This document shows, in pieces, positions 1 through 9,496 of a DNA stretch of 41,049 nt. Position numbers and translations under genes: made by a program. Below the pieces are notes generated by a model. That model had not been told where the DNA came from. It made no database searches and saw only the letters and a list, made by a program, of their open reading frames with translations. This stretch comes from Sandarakinorhabdus cyanobacteriorum. Its GTDB lineage: Bacteria > Pseudomonadota > Alphaproteobacteria > Sphingomonadales > Sphingomonadaceae. Positions within the stretch are counted from its first letter, which is position 1. Every line of letters begins with the position of its first letter. The stretch spans positions 1-41,049 of the forward strand of contig NZ_NOXT01000086.1 in assembly GCF_002251755.1 (NCBI RefSeq). Reading direction: 5' to 3'.

Positions 1-37
1 ACGCCCTGACAGGAAGGCTCATGAATAAGGCGGGCTA
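1..37 (+). repeat. Left copy of a 37-bp inverted end repeat (TonB-receptor fragment)
   Basis: The first 37 bases are identical to the reverse complement of 41011-41047 at the other end. In the receptor's frame this copy reads Ala-Leu-Thr-Gly-Arg-Leu-Met-Asn-Lys-Ala-Gly and then meets a TAG stop at 36-38, whereas the right copy reads on into an intact receptor C-terminus. The match starts at base 1, so its true left limit is unknown. It may be an assembly-end artefact or a genuine duplicated fragment. Confidence 0.8.
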
Positions 38-79
38 GGCACTTTTCTTGGCCTCAAATCGGCCTAAGGTGCATGCCCC

Positions 80-1813
80 ATGAAGACCATCCTCACCCTT
101 GCCGCATCGCTTCTCGCCACGGCGGCCGTGGCCCAACCCATCCCGAAGGACGCTGACAGCGGACCGGTGCAGGCATCGGCCAGCGCCGGGGCCGGGCCGT
201 TCAAGGCGGTGGTGTCCGCCGCCCATCCGCTGGCCAGCGAGGCGGGGCTGAGCATCCTTCGCCAAGGCGGCACCGCGGCTGATGCCGCCATTGCCACCAT
301 GCTGGCGCTGACGGTGGTGGAGCCGCAAAGCTCCGGCATCGGTGGTGGCGGCTTCATTGTCTATCAGCCGGCCAGGGGCAAATTGGGCACCATCGATGGC
401 CGCGAGAAGGCGCCCGGCGTTGCCAGCCCCGGCCAGTTCCTGGTTGCCGATGGCAAGCCGATGCCGTTCATGAAGGCCGCCACCGGCGGGCGCAGCGTGG
501 GCGTGCCCGGCAATATCGCGCTGGCCGCCGAAGCACACCGGAAATGGGGCAAGCTGCCCTGGGCCAAGCTGTTCGAACCGGCAATCAGGCTGGCCGAAGG
601 CTTCCCGATCTCGCCGACCATGGCGCGCTTCATCGCCTTCGGGCAGGACAGTCTGAAGCAGGCCGGCCCGGAAGGCCGAGCGCTATATTTCGATCAGAAT
701 GGCGCGCCGCTGCCGGCTGGCATGGTCTTCCGCAACGAAAAGCTTGCCGCCACGCTGCGCAGCATTGCCGCCGGCGGCCCGGATGCCTTCTACAAGGGCG
801 AGATTGCCGCCGGCATCGTCAAGACCGTTTCCACTGCCGATGCCAACCCGACCGCCATGACCATGGCCGATCTTGCCGCCTACAAGGCGGAGGTGCGCGA
901 GCCGGTGTGCGGCACCTATCGCACCTACAAGATCTGCGGCATGGGCCCGCCGTCGTCGGGCGGGGTCGGTGTGCTTGCCATGCTGAAGCAGCTGGAACGC
1001 TTCGACATGAAGGGGCTGGGCAAGGACAATGTCGTGTCCTGGCACCTGTTCGGTGAAAGCCAGCGCCTCGCCTATGCCGACCGTGAAAAATGGATTGGCG
1101 ATCCCGGCTTTGTCGCCGTGCCCACCAAGGGTCTGGCCGATCCGGCCTATATCGCTGCCCGCTCTGCCCTGATCAGTGCCGATGCGCGGCTGGCCAAGGC
1201 CGAAGCCGGCATGCCGGCCGGCGCCCCGGTGGCGCGGGTGAACGCCGCCGACAATGAAGTGGCCGGCACCACCAATTTCGCCGTGGCCGATGGCCAGGGC
1301 AACATCACCACCTGGACGAGCACGGTGGAAAAGACCTTCGGGTCCGGTCTGGTGTCAAACGGCTTCGTGCTCAACAACGAGCTGACCGATTTCAACTTCG
1401 CGCCGCAGGATCAGGGCAAGCTGACCGCCAATGCCGTGGCGCCCGGCAAGCGTCCGCGCTCCGCCATGTCGCCCACCATCGTCTATGATGCCAAGGGCAC
1501 GCCGATCCTGGCGATTGGCGCGGCCGGCGGGCCGACCATCATTGCCCAGGTCGCCAAGGCGATCATGGGCGTGCTGGATTGGGGCCTGCCGGTGGAGGAA
1601 GCCATCGCCCTGCCGCAGCTGATCGCCATCGGCGACCGGTTTGCGGTGGAAAAGGGCACGTTCCTCGAACAGATGATCCCGGCTTTCACCGCCATGGGTC
1701 ACAAACCGGTGGCAACGGCGCTGCCGCTGAAATTGAACGGGGTGCAACGGGTGGCAGGTGGCTGGCGCGGCGGGGCAGACGCGCGCGGCGAAGGCCGGCC
1801 AGCCGGATATTGA
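80..1813 (+). CDS. ggt: Gamma-glutamyltransferase (glutathione hydrolase), exported
   Basis: This 577-residue protein is an N-terminal nucleophile hydrolase that cleaves or transfers the gamma-glutamyl group of glutathione and related peptides in the periplasm. An N-terminal signal peptide of about 18 residues ends near AAVA. The autoprocessing site is visible as AGTTNF, making Thr397 the predicted nucleophile and N-terminus of the small subunit. The following GSGLVSNG and LNNELTDF stretches and the later AAGGPT glycine motif are typical of the family. Length matches the usual 550-600 residues. It stands alone, 55 bp ahead of the acyl-CoA synthetase gene, with a hairpin between them. Confidence 0.95.
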   Translation: MKTILTLAASLLATAAVAQPIPKDADSGPVQASASAGAGPFKAVVSAAHPLASEAGLSILRQGGTAADAAIATMLALTVVEPQSSGIGGGGFIVYQPARGKLGTIDGREKAPGVASPGQFLVADGKPMPFMKAATGGRSVGVPGNIALAAEAHRKWGKLPWAKLFEPAIRLAEGFPISPTMARFIAFGQDSLKQAGPEGRALYFDQNGAPLPAGMVFRNEKLAATLRSIAAGGPDAFYKGEIAAGIVKTVSTADANPTAMTMADLAAYKAEVREPVCGTYRTYKICGMGPPSSGGVGVLAMLKQLERFDMKGLGKDNVVSWHLFGESQRLAYADREKWIGDPGFVAVPTKGLADPAYIAARSALISADARLAKAEAGMPAGAPVARVNAADNEVAGTTNFAVADGQGNITTWTSTVEKTFGSGLVSNGFVLNNELTDFNFAPQDQGKLTANAVAPGKRPRSAMSPTIVYDAKGTPILAIGAAGGPTIIAQVAKAIMGVLDWGLPVEEAIALPQLIAIGDRFAVEKGTFLEQMIPAFTAMGHKPVATALPLKLNGVQRVAGGWRGGADARGEGRPAGY

Positions 1814-1822
1814 TGGGAACGC

Positions 1823-1846
1823 GACAGGGGTGATCAACACCCCGTC
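1823..1846 (+). terminator. Hairpin after the gamma-glutamyltransferase gene
   Basis: A stem GACAGGGGTG / CACCCCGTC with one bulged A and a five-base loop sits 10 bp after the ggt stop. No T-tract follows, so it may be a weak terminator or an mRNA 3' end stabiliser. Confidence 0.4.
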
Positions 1847-1867
1847 ACCAATGGTTCTGGGGAGAGG

Positions 1868-3724
1868 ATGATGCTGCCGAAACTGCCGCCGATGCGGCCA
1901 GCCGAACTGGCTGCCCATATTGACCGGTCGCCCAACCTGGTCAGCCTGTTTCTGGACCGGGCGGAGGAACAGCCTGCCGCCCCGATGCTCACCGCCAAGG
2001 TGGGCGGGCAGTGGCGCACGATCAGCTGGGGCGAGGCGCGCGACATCGTGGCGGCACTGTCGGCTTCGCTGATCGGCATCGGCATCAACAAGGGCGACCG
2101 GGTCGTGCTGGTCTCCGAAAACCGGCCGGAATGGTGCTTGGGCGATCTGGCCATCATGGCCGCCGGTGGCATCACCGTGCCGGCCTACACCACCAACACC
2201 GAAGCCGATCACACCCATATCCTCACCAACAGCGGCGCCCGCGCCGTGATCGTCTCTGGCCCGAAACTGGCCAAGGCGGTGCTGCCGGCGGCGCTCGCCA
2301 CCGAACATTGCCGCATCGTGGTAGGCATGGAGCCGATTGCCGATGTGCAGGGCCTCGTCATCCACGACTGGAGCCGGCTGATCGGCAGCCGCGCCCCGAT
2401 GATGGACGAGGACCGCGCCGCCGTGCGCGCCCGCGCCACGATGAAGCGCGAGGATCTGGCCTGCCTCATCTACACCAGCGGCACCGGCGGTGCGCCGCGC
2501 GGCGTGCGCCAGCACCATGGCGCCATCCTGCGCAACATTGCCGGCGCCATCACCGTGATTGAACAGGATTTTCCCGATCCCCCGCCGGAGGCGAAGGGAG
2601 AGATTTTCCTGTCCTTCCTGCCGCTCTCTCACGCCTATGAGCACACCGCCGGCCAATATATGCCGATCGGGATGGGCGGGCAGATCTGGTATGCCGAAGG
2701 CCTGGAAAAGCTCGCCGCCAACATCGAGGAGGCGCGGCCGACCCTGATGGTGGTGGTGCCGCGCCTGTTCGAGGTGCTGCGCATGCGCATCGCCAAGCAG
2801 ATCGAGAAGCAGGGCGGGCTGGCCATCACCCTGCTCAATCAGGCGCTGGGCATCGCCCGCAAGGAGGCCAAGGGCGAGAAGCTCAGCCTCGCCGAAAAGC
2901 TGGTCGATCAGGCGCTGGAACGCACCATCCGCAAATCCATCCGCGCCAAGTTCGGCGGCCGGCTGCGCGCCATGGTCGCCGGCGGCGCGCCGCTGAACCC
3001 GGAAGTCGGCATTTTCTTCACCGCCATCGGCATCCCGATCCTGCAGGGCTATGGCCAGACCGAGGCCGGCCCGGTGATCAGCTGCAACCGCCCGCGGGCG
3101 CGGCTGAAAATGCACACGGTTGGCCCGCCGCTCGACGGTGTCGAGGTCAAGATCGCGCCCGACGGCGAGATTCTTGTGCGCGGCGAGCTGGTGATGGACG
3201 GGTACTGGATGAACGATGCCGAGAGCCACAAGGCCCTGAGAGACGGCTGGCTCTACACGGGTGACATCGGCCATCTCGACAAGGATGGCCACCTCGTCAT
3301 CACCGACCGCAAGAAGGATATCCTCGTCAACGACAAGGGCGACAATGTCGCGCCGCAGCGGGTGGAAGGCATGCTCACCCTGCAGGACGAGATTGCCCAG
3401 GCCATGGTCTATGGCGACCGCCGGCCCTATCTGGTTGGCGTTGTCGTGCCCGAAGCCGAATGGGCGCTGAGCTTCGCCCGCGACAAGGGCCTGCCGGCCG
3501 ACATGGACAAGCTCAAGCAGGAGCCCGAGTTCGTCCGCGCCATGCAGGCGGCGGTTGACCGGGTGAACCAGAGGCTGAGCGTGATCGAGAAGGTGCGCCG
3601 GGTGATCATCGCCGACGCGCCGTTCAGCACCGACAACCAGCAATTGACCCCCAGCCTGAAGATCCGCCGCCATGTGCTGAAGCAAGTCTATGGCGAGCGG
3701 CTGGACAAGCTCTACAAAGATTGA
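1868..3724 (+). CDS. Long-chain acyl-CoA synthetase (AMP-dependent synthetase/ligase)
   Basis: This 618-residue ANL-superfamily enzyme is predicted to activate fatty acids to acyl-CoA through an acyl-adenylate. The AMP-binding P-loop at about residue 202 reads YTSGTGGAPRGV, a variant of YTSGTTGxPKGV with Thr to Gly and Lys to Arg. LSFLPLSHAYEH, GYGQTEAGP (about 394-402) and the C-terminal TPSLKIRR with the adenylation Lys near 598 fit the FadD15-like long-chain class. ATG codons lie at 1868 and 1871 behind GGGGAGAGG; spacing slightly favours 1871. The 3' end overlaps the next gene. Substrate chain length cannot be read from the sequence. Confidence 0.92.
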   Translation: MMLPKLPPMRPAELAAHIDRSPNLVSLFLDRAEEQPAAPMLTAKVGGQWRTISWGEARDIVAALSASLIGIGINKGDRVVLVSENRPEWCLGDLAIMAAGGITVPAYTTNTEADHTHILTNSGARAVIVSGPKLAKAVLPAALATEHCRIVVGMEPIADVQGLVIHDWSRLIGSRAPMMDEDRAAVRARATMKREDLACLIYTSGTGGAPRGVRQHHGAILRNIAGAITVIEQDFPDPPPEAKGEIFLSFLPLSHAYEHTAGQYMPIGMGGQIWYAEGLEKLAANIEEARPTLMVVVPRLFEVLRMRIAKQIEKQGGLAITLLNQALGIARKEAKGEKLSLAEKLVDQALERTIRKSIRAKFGGRLRAMVAGGAPLNPEVGIFFTAIGIPILQGYGQTEAGPVISCNRPRARLKMHTVGPPLDGVEVKIAPDGEILVRGELVMDGYWMNDAESHKALRDGWLYTGDIGHLDKDGHLVITDRKKDILVNDKGDNVAPQRVEGMLTLQDEIAQAMVYGDRRPYLVGVVVPEAEWALSFARDKGLPADMDKLKQEPEFVRAMQAAVDRVNQRLSVIEKVRRVIIADAPFSTDNQQLTPSLKIRRHVLKQVYGERLDKLYKD

Positions 3725-4619
3725 TGCGATACTGGCGCTATCGGCACCAGCCCGCCATTCCGGCCATGACGTGCGGCTGCAGATCGATGCCCATTTCACC
3801 GGCTGGGAAAGCCGGTTGCTGATCGATGGGGTGGCTGTGGCCCGGCAATGGACCGGGCTGGATGCCGCTGATCCCTTTGCCAACCATGGCCTGGCCGCCA
3901 CCCTCTCCGATGGCCGTGAGCTGGTGGTGGAATGCGGCTTCAATTCCATGCTGGGCACGGGCGCTGCGGCCTATGTCGATGGCCGCCTGCTGTGGGAAAG
4001 CCACCCTGGCCGCCCGATTGCGTTGCCGGCCCGCATGCAGGCGCTGGCCAATCCGGAACGCCGCGCGCAAAGCCAGGCCCAGATGGCGCATCTGAAGCGC
4101 AACTGGCCGGCGATGGCCTGCGATATCGGCGTCGGTCTGCTCTTCTATGGCGTCGCCAGGCTCAGCGATCTGCCCACGGCCGCCATCACCTCCGCCGTTG
4201 CCGGCATCGCATTGGCCGTGGTGCAGCGCTTCGTGAAGGTTGATCTGCTCGGTGGCCTTGCCCGCTTTGGCATCATCATGGGCCTGGTGTCGGCCGGGCT
4301 TGCCATCGCCTTTCAGGACGATCGGGCGGTGATGCTGCGCTCCACCATCATGGGCACGCTCACCGCGCTGCTGTTCCTCGGCGATGCCGCGCTCGGCGGC
4401 CGCTGGCTGGGCAAGGGGCTGGCCAATTACATGCCGATGGCGATGAACCGGCGCCGGCTGGCCCTCGGCCTCGGCCTCGTCGGCCTGGCCTCGGCCGCCG
4501 CCGAACAGGGCGTGATCTGGTGGGGCGGCAAGGATGCCTGGCTCAACTGGACGACCTTCATCGAAATGCCGGTCAGCCTCGTGCTCATCATGCTGATGAT
4601 GCGCTGGGCCCGCGCTTAG
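3690..4619 (+). CDS. YciB/septation protein A-like inner-membrane protein with an extra N-terminal domain
   Basis: The C-terminal 170 or so residues (from about 138) form a multi-pass membrane domain resembling the YciB/IspZ family, with several hydrophobic segments, a central QRFVKVDLLGGLARFG loop and a terminal segment ending in MMRWARA. YciB proteins are linked to envelope synthesis and septation. The first 130 residues are soluble-looking, hydrophilic and not part of canonical YciB (about 180 residues). The ATG at 3690 gives 309 residues and a 35-bp overlap with the synthetase gene; a GTG at 3771 (codon 28) would remove the overlap and is also possible. It ends convergently, overlapping the penicillin-binding protein gene by 4 bp. 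Confidence 0.75.
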   Translation: MASGWTSSTKIDAILALSAPARHSGHDVRLQIDAHFTGWESRLLIDGVAVARQWTGLDAADPFANHGLAATLSDGRELVVECGFNSMLGTGAAAYVDGRLLWESHPGRPIALPARMQALANPERRAQSQAQMAHLKRNWPAMACDIGVGLLFYGVARLSDLPTAAITSAVAGIALAVVQRFVKVDLLGGLARFGIIMGLVSAGLAIAFQDDRAVMLRSTIMGTLTALLFLGDAALGGRWLGKGLANYMPMAMNRRRLALGLGLVGLASAAAEQGVIWWGGKDAWLNWTTFIEMPVSLVLIMLMMRWARA

Positions 4620-6571
4620 CGCGGTTCCGGCGGCACCGGCGGCTCGGTCACGCTTTCATCGGGAATATCGATCACCGGCGGCGGGTTGTTGGGCTCGCCA
4701 TTGAGATCGATCGTCATCCCTTCCATGTCGGTGGCCAGCGCCTCCATGTCGACCTCGACCGGGGCGATTTCCTGCACCGCCTGCATCTTGCCTTCCATCT
4801 GCAGCGCCTGGGCCATGAAGCCCTTCCACAACCGCGCCGGCAGGCCGCCGCCAACGATGCTGGCTGCCATCGGGCTGTTGTCATCATTGCCCACCCACAC
4901 GCCCACCACCAGATCGCCGGCAAAGCCGATGAACAGCGCATCGCGGTGGTTCTGGGTGGTGCCGGTCTTGCCCCAGGCCGGGATCGGCAGCCGCGCCGCG
5001 TTACCGGTGCCGTTGCGCACCACCGATTGCAGCAACTGCATCATGTCGGCCCTGACCGGCCAGCTGGCCTTCGTCGCTTCCGGCGGCGTCACTTCGGGCG
5101 GCGGATCATCGCGCCACAGGCCGGTGGCCTTCACCGGATATTTGCCACTGGCGACGGCGGCAAAGGCCCGCGTCATGTCGATCAGCGGGATCGGCGTGGT
5201 GCCCAGGGCCATCGCCGGATAGATGCTCACCCCGCCCTCGATGCCCAGCTTCTTCACCTGCTTGGCCACCGCCGAAATGCCCACTTCCTGCGCCAGCTTC
5301 ACGGCGGCGATGTTGGAACTGGCGGCAAAGGCGGTGGCCAGGCTGATGGTGCCGCGGAACCTGAGATCATCATTCTTGGGCGCATAGCATTCGCCCGGCT
5401 GCTGCCCCGGCTCGCACAGCTCGATGGGTTCATCGACGATGGTGTCGCTGGGCTTCTTGCCGGCCTCCAGCGCCGCCAGATAGACGAACAGCTTGAACGA
5501 GGAGCCCGGCTGGCGCTGTGCCTGGGTGGCGCGGTTGAAACTGCTGGCCTTGTAATCGGTGCCGCCCACCATGGCCACCACCCGGCCATCCAGCCGCATC
5601 GCCACCAGCGCCGCCTGGTTGACGTTCAGCCCGCGCGCCCGCGCCAGACCATCCAGGATCATCTGTTCGGCCAGCTTCTGCAGGCGTGGGTCGAGCGTCG
5701 TCTTCACGACAATCTCGCCATAATCCGCCTCGGTCGCCTCGCGCGCCTGCGGCAGCACCCAATCGGCAAAATAGCTGCCGGTCGGCAGATTCTTGCGCCC
5801 CGGGCGATATTCGGCCGGCCGGGCGGCGGCGGCCTGCGCCTTGGTGATGGCGCCGGTGTCGACCATGGCGGCGATCACTTGCGCGGCACGTTCGCGGGCG
5901 TCTTCCAAGTGGCGCGACGGCGCCAGGCGGGACGGCGCCTGCACCAGCCCGGCCAGCATGGCGGCCTCGCCCAGGTCCAGCTCTTCCGGCGCCTTGTCGA
6001 AATAGGTGCGCGCGGCGGCACGGATGCCATAGGCGCCATCGCCGAAATAGACCGACGAGAGATAATTCTGCAGGATCTCGTCCTTCGACAGCCGCGCCTC
6101 CAGATAGAGGGCGATGATCACCTCCTGCAGCTTGCGCTTGATCGAGCGTTCGGAGGACAGGAAGCTCGTCTTGGCCAATTGCTGGGTCAGCGTCGAACCG
6201 CCCTGGCGCACGCCGCCGGCCTGCGCATTGGTCACCAGCGCGCGCAGGATGCCGATCGGATCAACGCCCCAATGTTCGCGGAAGCGGCGATCCTCGATGG
6301 CAATGAAGGCGGCCGGCACATGGGCTGGCAGCTGCGCGATCGTCACCGGCTCTTCCTTGTAATCGCCGCGCCGGGCGATGGCCTTGCCGTTCATGTCGGT
6401 GATGATCAGGCTGGGCTGCTTGGCCGGCTCGAGCGCGCGGTCAAGCGGCGCGGTCGCCACCAGCCAGGCCAGCAGCGCCACGAACAGCCCCACCACCGCC
6501 GCCACCGCCCACCAGCGATACGGGCGCACCACGGCCCACACACTGCCAATCCGGGCGGCGACGCCGGCCAT
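4616..6571 (-). CDS. Class A penicillin-binding protein (PBP1 family, glycosyltransferase/transpeptidase)
   Basis: This 651-residue bifunctional peptidoglycan synthase polymerises lipid II and cross-links peptides in the periplasm. A short cytoplasmic tail and one membrane segment (about 19-42) precede a GT51 domain with the catalytic Glu in EDRRF (93-97) and the GGSTLTQQL motif (124-132). The transpeptidase domain carries all three motifs: SSFK (Ser357 nucleophile), SSN (418-420) and KTG (535-537). Cys386 and Cys395 could form a disulfide. The tail after about 600 is Pro/Glu-rich and low-complexity. Its ATG overlaps the prfC stop by one base (TGATG), suggesting translational coupling. Confidence 0.93.
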   Translation of the reverse strand: MAGVAARIGSVWAVVRPYRWWAVAAVVGLFVALLAWLVATAPLDRALEPAKQPSLIITDMNGKAIARRGDYKEEPVTIAQLPAHVPAAFIAIEDRRFREHWGVDPIGILRALVTNAQAGGVRQGGSTLTQQLAKTSFLSSERSIKRKLQEVIIALYLEARLSKDEILQNYLSSVYFGDGAYGIRAAARTYFDKAPEELDLGEAAMLAGLVQAPSRLAPSRHLEDARERAAQVIAAMVDTGAITKAQAAAARPAEYRPGRKNLPTGSYFADWVLPQAREATEADYGEIVVKTTLDPRLQKLAEQMILDGLARARGLNVNQAALVAMRLDGRVVAMVGGTDYKASSFNRATQAQRQPGSSFKLFVYLAALEAGKKPSDTIVDEPIELCEPGQQPGECYAPKNDDLRFRGTISLATAFAASSNIAAVKLAQEVGISAVAKQVKKLGIEGGVSIYPAMALGTTPIPLIDMTRAFAAVASGKYPVKATGLWRDDPPPEVTPPEATKASWPVRADMMQLLQSVVRNGTGNAARLPIPAWGKTGTTQNHRDALFIGFAGDLVVGVWVGNDDNSPMAASIVGGGLPARLWKGFMAQALQMEGKMQAVQEIAPVEVDMEALATDMEGMTIDLNGEPNNPPPVIDIPDESVTEPPVPPEPR

Positions 6572-8163
6572 CAGGCCCGCTCCCGCGTGGCGGAAAACTT
6601 GATGTCGGGGAAACGGCCGGTGATGAAGTTCAATTCCCAGCTGTCACGCGCCATGAACACCGGGGCTCCGTCGCGGTCTTCGGCCATGGCGCTGCGATGC
6701 TCGTCCATGAACGCCTTCATGGCCGCTGGCTCGCCAGAAATCCAGCGCGCCGTTTCATAGGGGCTGGGCTCGAAACTGGCGGCGACGCGATATTCCGCCT
6801 CCAGCCGGCTGATCAGCACCTCCAGCTGCAGCTGGCCAACCACGCCGACAATCCACTGGCTGCCCAGCGCCGGCTTGAACAATTGCGTCACGCCCTCTTC
6901 GGCCATGTCGGTCAGCGCGGTTTTCAGCTGCTTGGATTTGGTCGGATCGTCCAGCTTCACGCGCCGCAGGATTTCCGGCGCGAAATTGGGGATGCCGGTG
7001 AAGGTCAGATCATCCTTTTCCACCAGCGTGTCGCCCACGCGCAGCACGCCGTGGTTGGGAATGCCGATGATGTCGCCCGGAAACGCCTCGTCGGCGATCT
7101 CGCGATCCTGCGCGAAGAAGAAGATCGGCGAGTTGATGGCAATCTGCTTGCCGGTGGACATCTGCTTCAGCTTCATGCCGCGCCGGAAGCGCCCGCTCGC
7201 CAGGCGCAGAAAGGCGATGCGGTCGCGGTGCTGCGGGTTCATGTTGGCCTGCACCTTGAACACAAAGCCCGAAACCTGCGCCGCGTTGGGGTCCACCGCG
7301 GCCGGCAACGCCGGTTGCGCGCGCGGGGAGGGCGCCATCGCCGCCAGCGCATCGATCAGGTCGACAACGCCAAAATCCTTCAGCGCCGAACCAAAGATCA
7401 CCGGCGTCAGCGACCCGGCGCGATATTGCGCCACGTCGAGTTCGGCATAGCCGCCCTCGGCCAGCTCCGCCTGTTCGCGCAGGCGTTCCGCCATCGGCCC
7501 GGCCAGCGCATCGATGCGCGGATCATCGAGCCCGTCCACCGCCTCGACATCGCCGGCGAGCCGGCTGTCGCTGCCATCGGGCTTGTGGAAACGCCGGCGC
7601 TTCAGATCATAAAGCCCGGTGAACTCGCCCCCCAGGCCGGCCGGCCAGTTCAGCGGCGCCACATCCAGCGCCAGCGTGTCGGCCACCTCGTCCAGCAGTT
7701 CGAACGGGTCCTTGCCCTCGCGGTCCACCTTGTTGATGAAGGTGATGATCGGCACATCGCGCAGCCGGCAGACTTCAAACAATTTCTTGGTCTGCGCCTC
7801 GATGCCCTTGGCGGCATCGATCACCATCACCGCGCTGTCGACGGCGGTCAGCGTGCGATATGTGTCTTCGGAAAAATCCTCGTGGCCCGGCGTGTCGAGC
7901 AGGTTGAAGGTGATGCCGTCGCGCTCGAAGGTCATCACGCTCGATGTCACCGAAATGCCGCGCGCCTGCTCGATCTTCATCCAGTCCGACCGGGCGCGCC
8001 GGTTGGCGCCACGGGCGCGCACCTCGCCGGCGGCATGGATGGCACCGCCAAACAGCAGCAATTTCTCGGTCAGCGTGGTCTTGCCGGCGTCCGGGTGGGA
8101 AATGATGGCGAAGGTGCGCCGGTTTTCCACCGGATTGGCCGAACGGGCAGGGGTGACGGTCAT
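6571..8163 (-). CDS. prfC: Peptide chain release factor 3
   Basis: RF3 is a translational GTPase that recycles RF1/RF2 from the ribosome after termination. The GTPase signatures are in order: G1 HPDAGKTT (23-30), G2 around RGISVTSS, G3 DTPGHEDF (90-97) and G4 NKVD. The length of 530 residues is that of E. coli RF3, and the internal RxxSDWMKIEQ segment is typical of RF3 rather than EF-G. It is transcribed first in a two-gene unit with the penicillin-binding protein gene. The 277-bp region to the right is divergent with the carboxypeptidase gene. Confidence 0.95.
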   Translation of the reverse strand: MTVTPARSANPVENRRTFAIISHPDAGKTTLTEKLLLFGGAIHAAGEVRARGANRRARSDWMKIEQARGISVTSSVMTFERDGITFNLLDTPGHEDFSEDTYRTLTAVDSAVMVIDAAKGIEAQTKKLFEVCRLRDVPIITFINKVDREGKDPFELLDEVADTLALDVAPLNWPAGLGGEFTGLYDLKRRRFHKPDGSDSRLAGDVEAVDGLDDPRIDALAGPMAERLREQAELAEGGYAELDVAQYRAGSLTPVIFGSALKDFGVVDLIDALAAMAPSPRAQPALPAAVDPNAAQVSGFVFKVQANMNPQHRDRIAFLRLASGRFRRGMKLKQMSTGKQIAINSPIFFFAQDREIADEAFPGDIIGIPNHGVLRVGDTLVEKDDLTFTGIPNFAPEILRRVKLDDPTKSKQLKTALTDMAEEGVTQLFKPALGSQWIVGVVGQLQLEVLISRLEAEYRVAASFEPSPYETARWISGEPAAMKAFMDEHRSAMAEDRDGAPVFMARDSWELNFITGRFPDIKFSATRERA

Positions 8164-8251
8164 CGATCTCGGCAGTCAGCAAAGGGTCGGCGGCGCTTGG
8201 CAGGTTCCGGGCAAAAGCGCAATGACCCGCCATGATCCGCCCCCGCTCGAT

Positions 8252-8290
8252 CCTCCCCCTCTGGGGGAGATGCCCACAGGGCGGAGGGGG
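8252..8290. repeat. C/G-tract palindromic repeat in the prfC-carboxypeptidase intergenic region
   Basis: CCTCCCCCT pairs with GGGGGAG eight bases on and with AGGGCGGAGGGGG further on, giving alternative hairpins in the 277-bp gap 8164-8440. The composition resembles the C-tract/G-tract element at 17027-17158 and may be a member of a dispersed intergenic (REP-like) repeat family. Nothing else convincing was seen in this gap apart from a possible ribosome binding site ahead of 8441. Confidence 0.45.
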
Positions 8291-8440
8291 CACCGGGCAA
8301 GTTCACATCGCACCCACACAACGCCCCGTCGCACCGGCGGCTGCGGCAGGCTGCTGCACCGTCATTCACCCCTTTCCAGCGACGTGCCAATATGGTTAAA
8401 CTGTCACAAACGCTGGCAATGGGGGGAAAAGCGTTTGTTG

Positions 8441-9493
8441 ATGAAGGCTCTGGCGCGGTTTCTTGTGGTGGTGATGGCACTGACGGCGCCATCGGCCTTT
8501 GCCGCCAGCCTTTATTCGGCCCCGCGCTATGCCGCGATCCTGATCGATAACGACACCGGCGAGGTGCTCTATGCCCGCCGCGCTGATGAAATCCGCTATC
8601 CCGCCTCCATCACCAAGGTGATGACCCTCTATGTCGCGTTCGAGGAATTGGCCGCCGGCCGCCTGTCGCTGGACGACGACATCCGTATTTCCCGCCGGGC
8701 CTTCAATCAGGCCCCCTCCAAGCTCGGCCTGCGCGTTGGCGCCACGATCAGCGTGCGCGATGCCTTCGGCGTGATCGCCACCAAGAGCGCCAACGACATT
8801 TCCGTCGCGCTGGCCGAACATATCAGCGGCAGCGAAGCCGCCTTCGCCGAACGCATGACCCAAACCGCCCGCCGGCTGGGCATGATGAACACCAGTTTCC
8901 ACAACGCGTCGGGCCTGCCGCACCCGGATCACACCACCACCGCGCGTGACATCGCCATCCTGTCCCGCGCCATGCTGCGCGATTTCCCGGCGCACTATCC
9001 GGTGTTTTCGCAAACCCATTATCGCTATCGCGGTATGGCAGTCGCCAATCACAACCATCTGCTCAGCACCATGCCGGGCGTCGATGGCATCAAGACCGGC
9101 TTCACCAACGCCGCCGGCTTCACTCTTGCCGCCTCGGCCGTGCGCGACAACCGCCGCCTCGTCGCCGTGGTGCTCGGCGGCCCCAGCCGCATGGGCCGCG
9201 ACGGCAATGTCCAGGATCTGCTCAACATCGGCTTCGATGTGCTGGGCGCCCGCCAGCGCGGCGAATATCTCACCGTCGCCGCCCGCTTCGCCGAACCCGA
9301 TGATCTGCCCGATGCCGTGATGGAAACCCTGGGCGGCGAGGATGTCGCCCTCGACGGCACCGCCGATCGCCCCGCCCGCGCCGTGCAAACCGTGGATGTG
9401 AACAGCGCCATCAGCGCGCTCGGCGATCAGGGCCTTTCCGCCCCCACCCTCGCCGGGGTCGGCGGCGGCGGCCGCTCCACCCCCCGCCGCTAA
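8441..9493 (+). CDS. D-alanyl-D-alanine carboxypeptidase (class C PBP5/6-like, S11 family)
   Basis: This 350-residue periplasmic serine peptidase trims the terminal D-Ala from peptidoglycan stem pentapeptides. A signal peptide of about 22 residues ends near FAAS. The S11 catalytic motifs are SITK (Ser56), SAN (116-118) and KTG (218-220). An ATG preceded by GGGGGGAAAA at 8421-8430 is chosen as start; the frame stays open far upstream but that extension lacks a signal peptide. The residues after about 270 replace the usual PBP5 C-terminal domain with a short, Pro/Ala-rich tail ending in basic residues. The RidA gene follows after 3 bp. Confidence 0.93.
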   Translation: MKALARFLVVVMALTAPSAFAASLYSAPRYAAILIDNDTGEVLYARRADEIRYPASITKVMTLYVAFEELAAGRLSLDDDIRISRRAFNQAPSKLGLRVGATISVRDAFGVIATKSANDISVALAEHISGSEAAFAERMTQTARRLGMMNTSFHNASGLPHPDHTTTARDIAILSRAMLRDFPAHYPVFSQTHYRYRGMAVANHNHLLSTMPGVDGIKTGFTNAAGFTLAASAVRDNRRLVAVVLGGPSRMGRDGNVQDLLNIGFDVLGARQRGEYLTVAARFAEPDDLPDAVMETLGGEDVALDGTADRPARAVQTVDVNSAISALGDQGLSAPTLAGVGGGGRSTPRR

Positions 9494-9496
9494 CCC

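Noticed and set aside
1355-3958. An 867-codon open frame on the minus strand
   Set aside because: It lies antisense to ggt and the acyl-CoA synthetase gene, both of which have clear family motifs. Its translation is His/Arg/Gly-rich with no recognisable domain, as expected for a shadow frame in high-GC DNA.
4520-8235. Long plus-strand open frames opposite the penicillin-binding protein and prfC genes
   Set aside because: The minus-strand proteins carry complete catalytic motifs; the plus-strand frames are low-complexity shadows.
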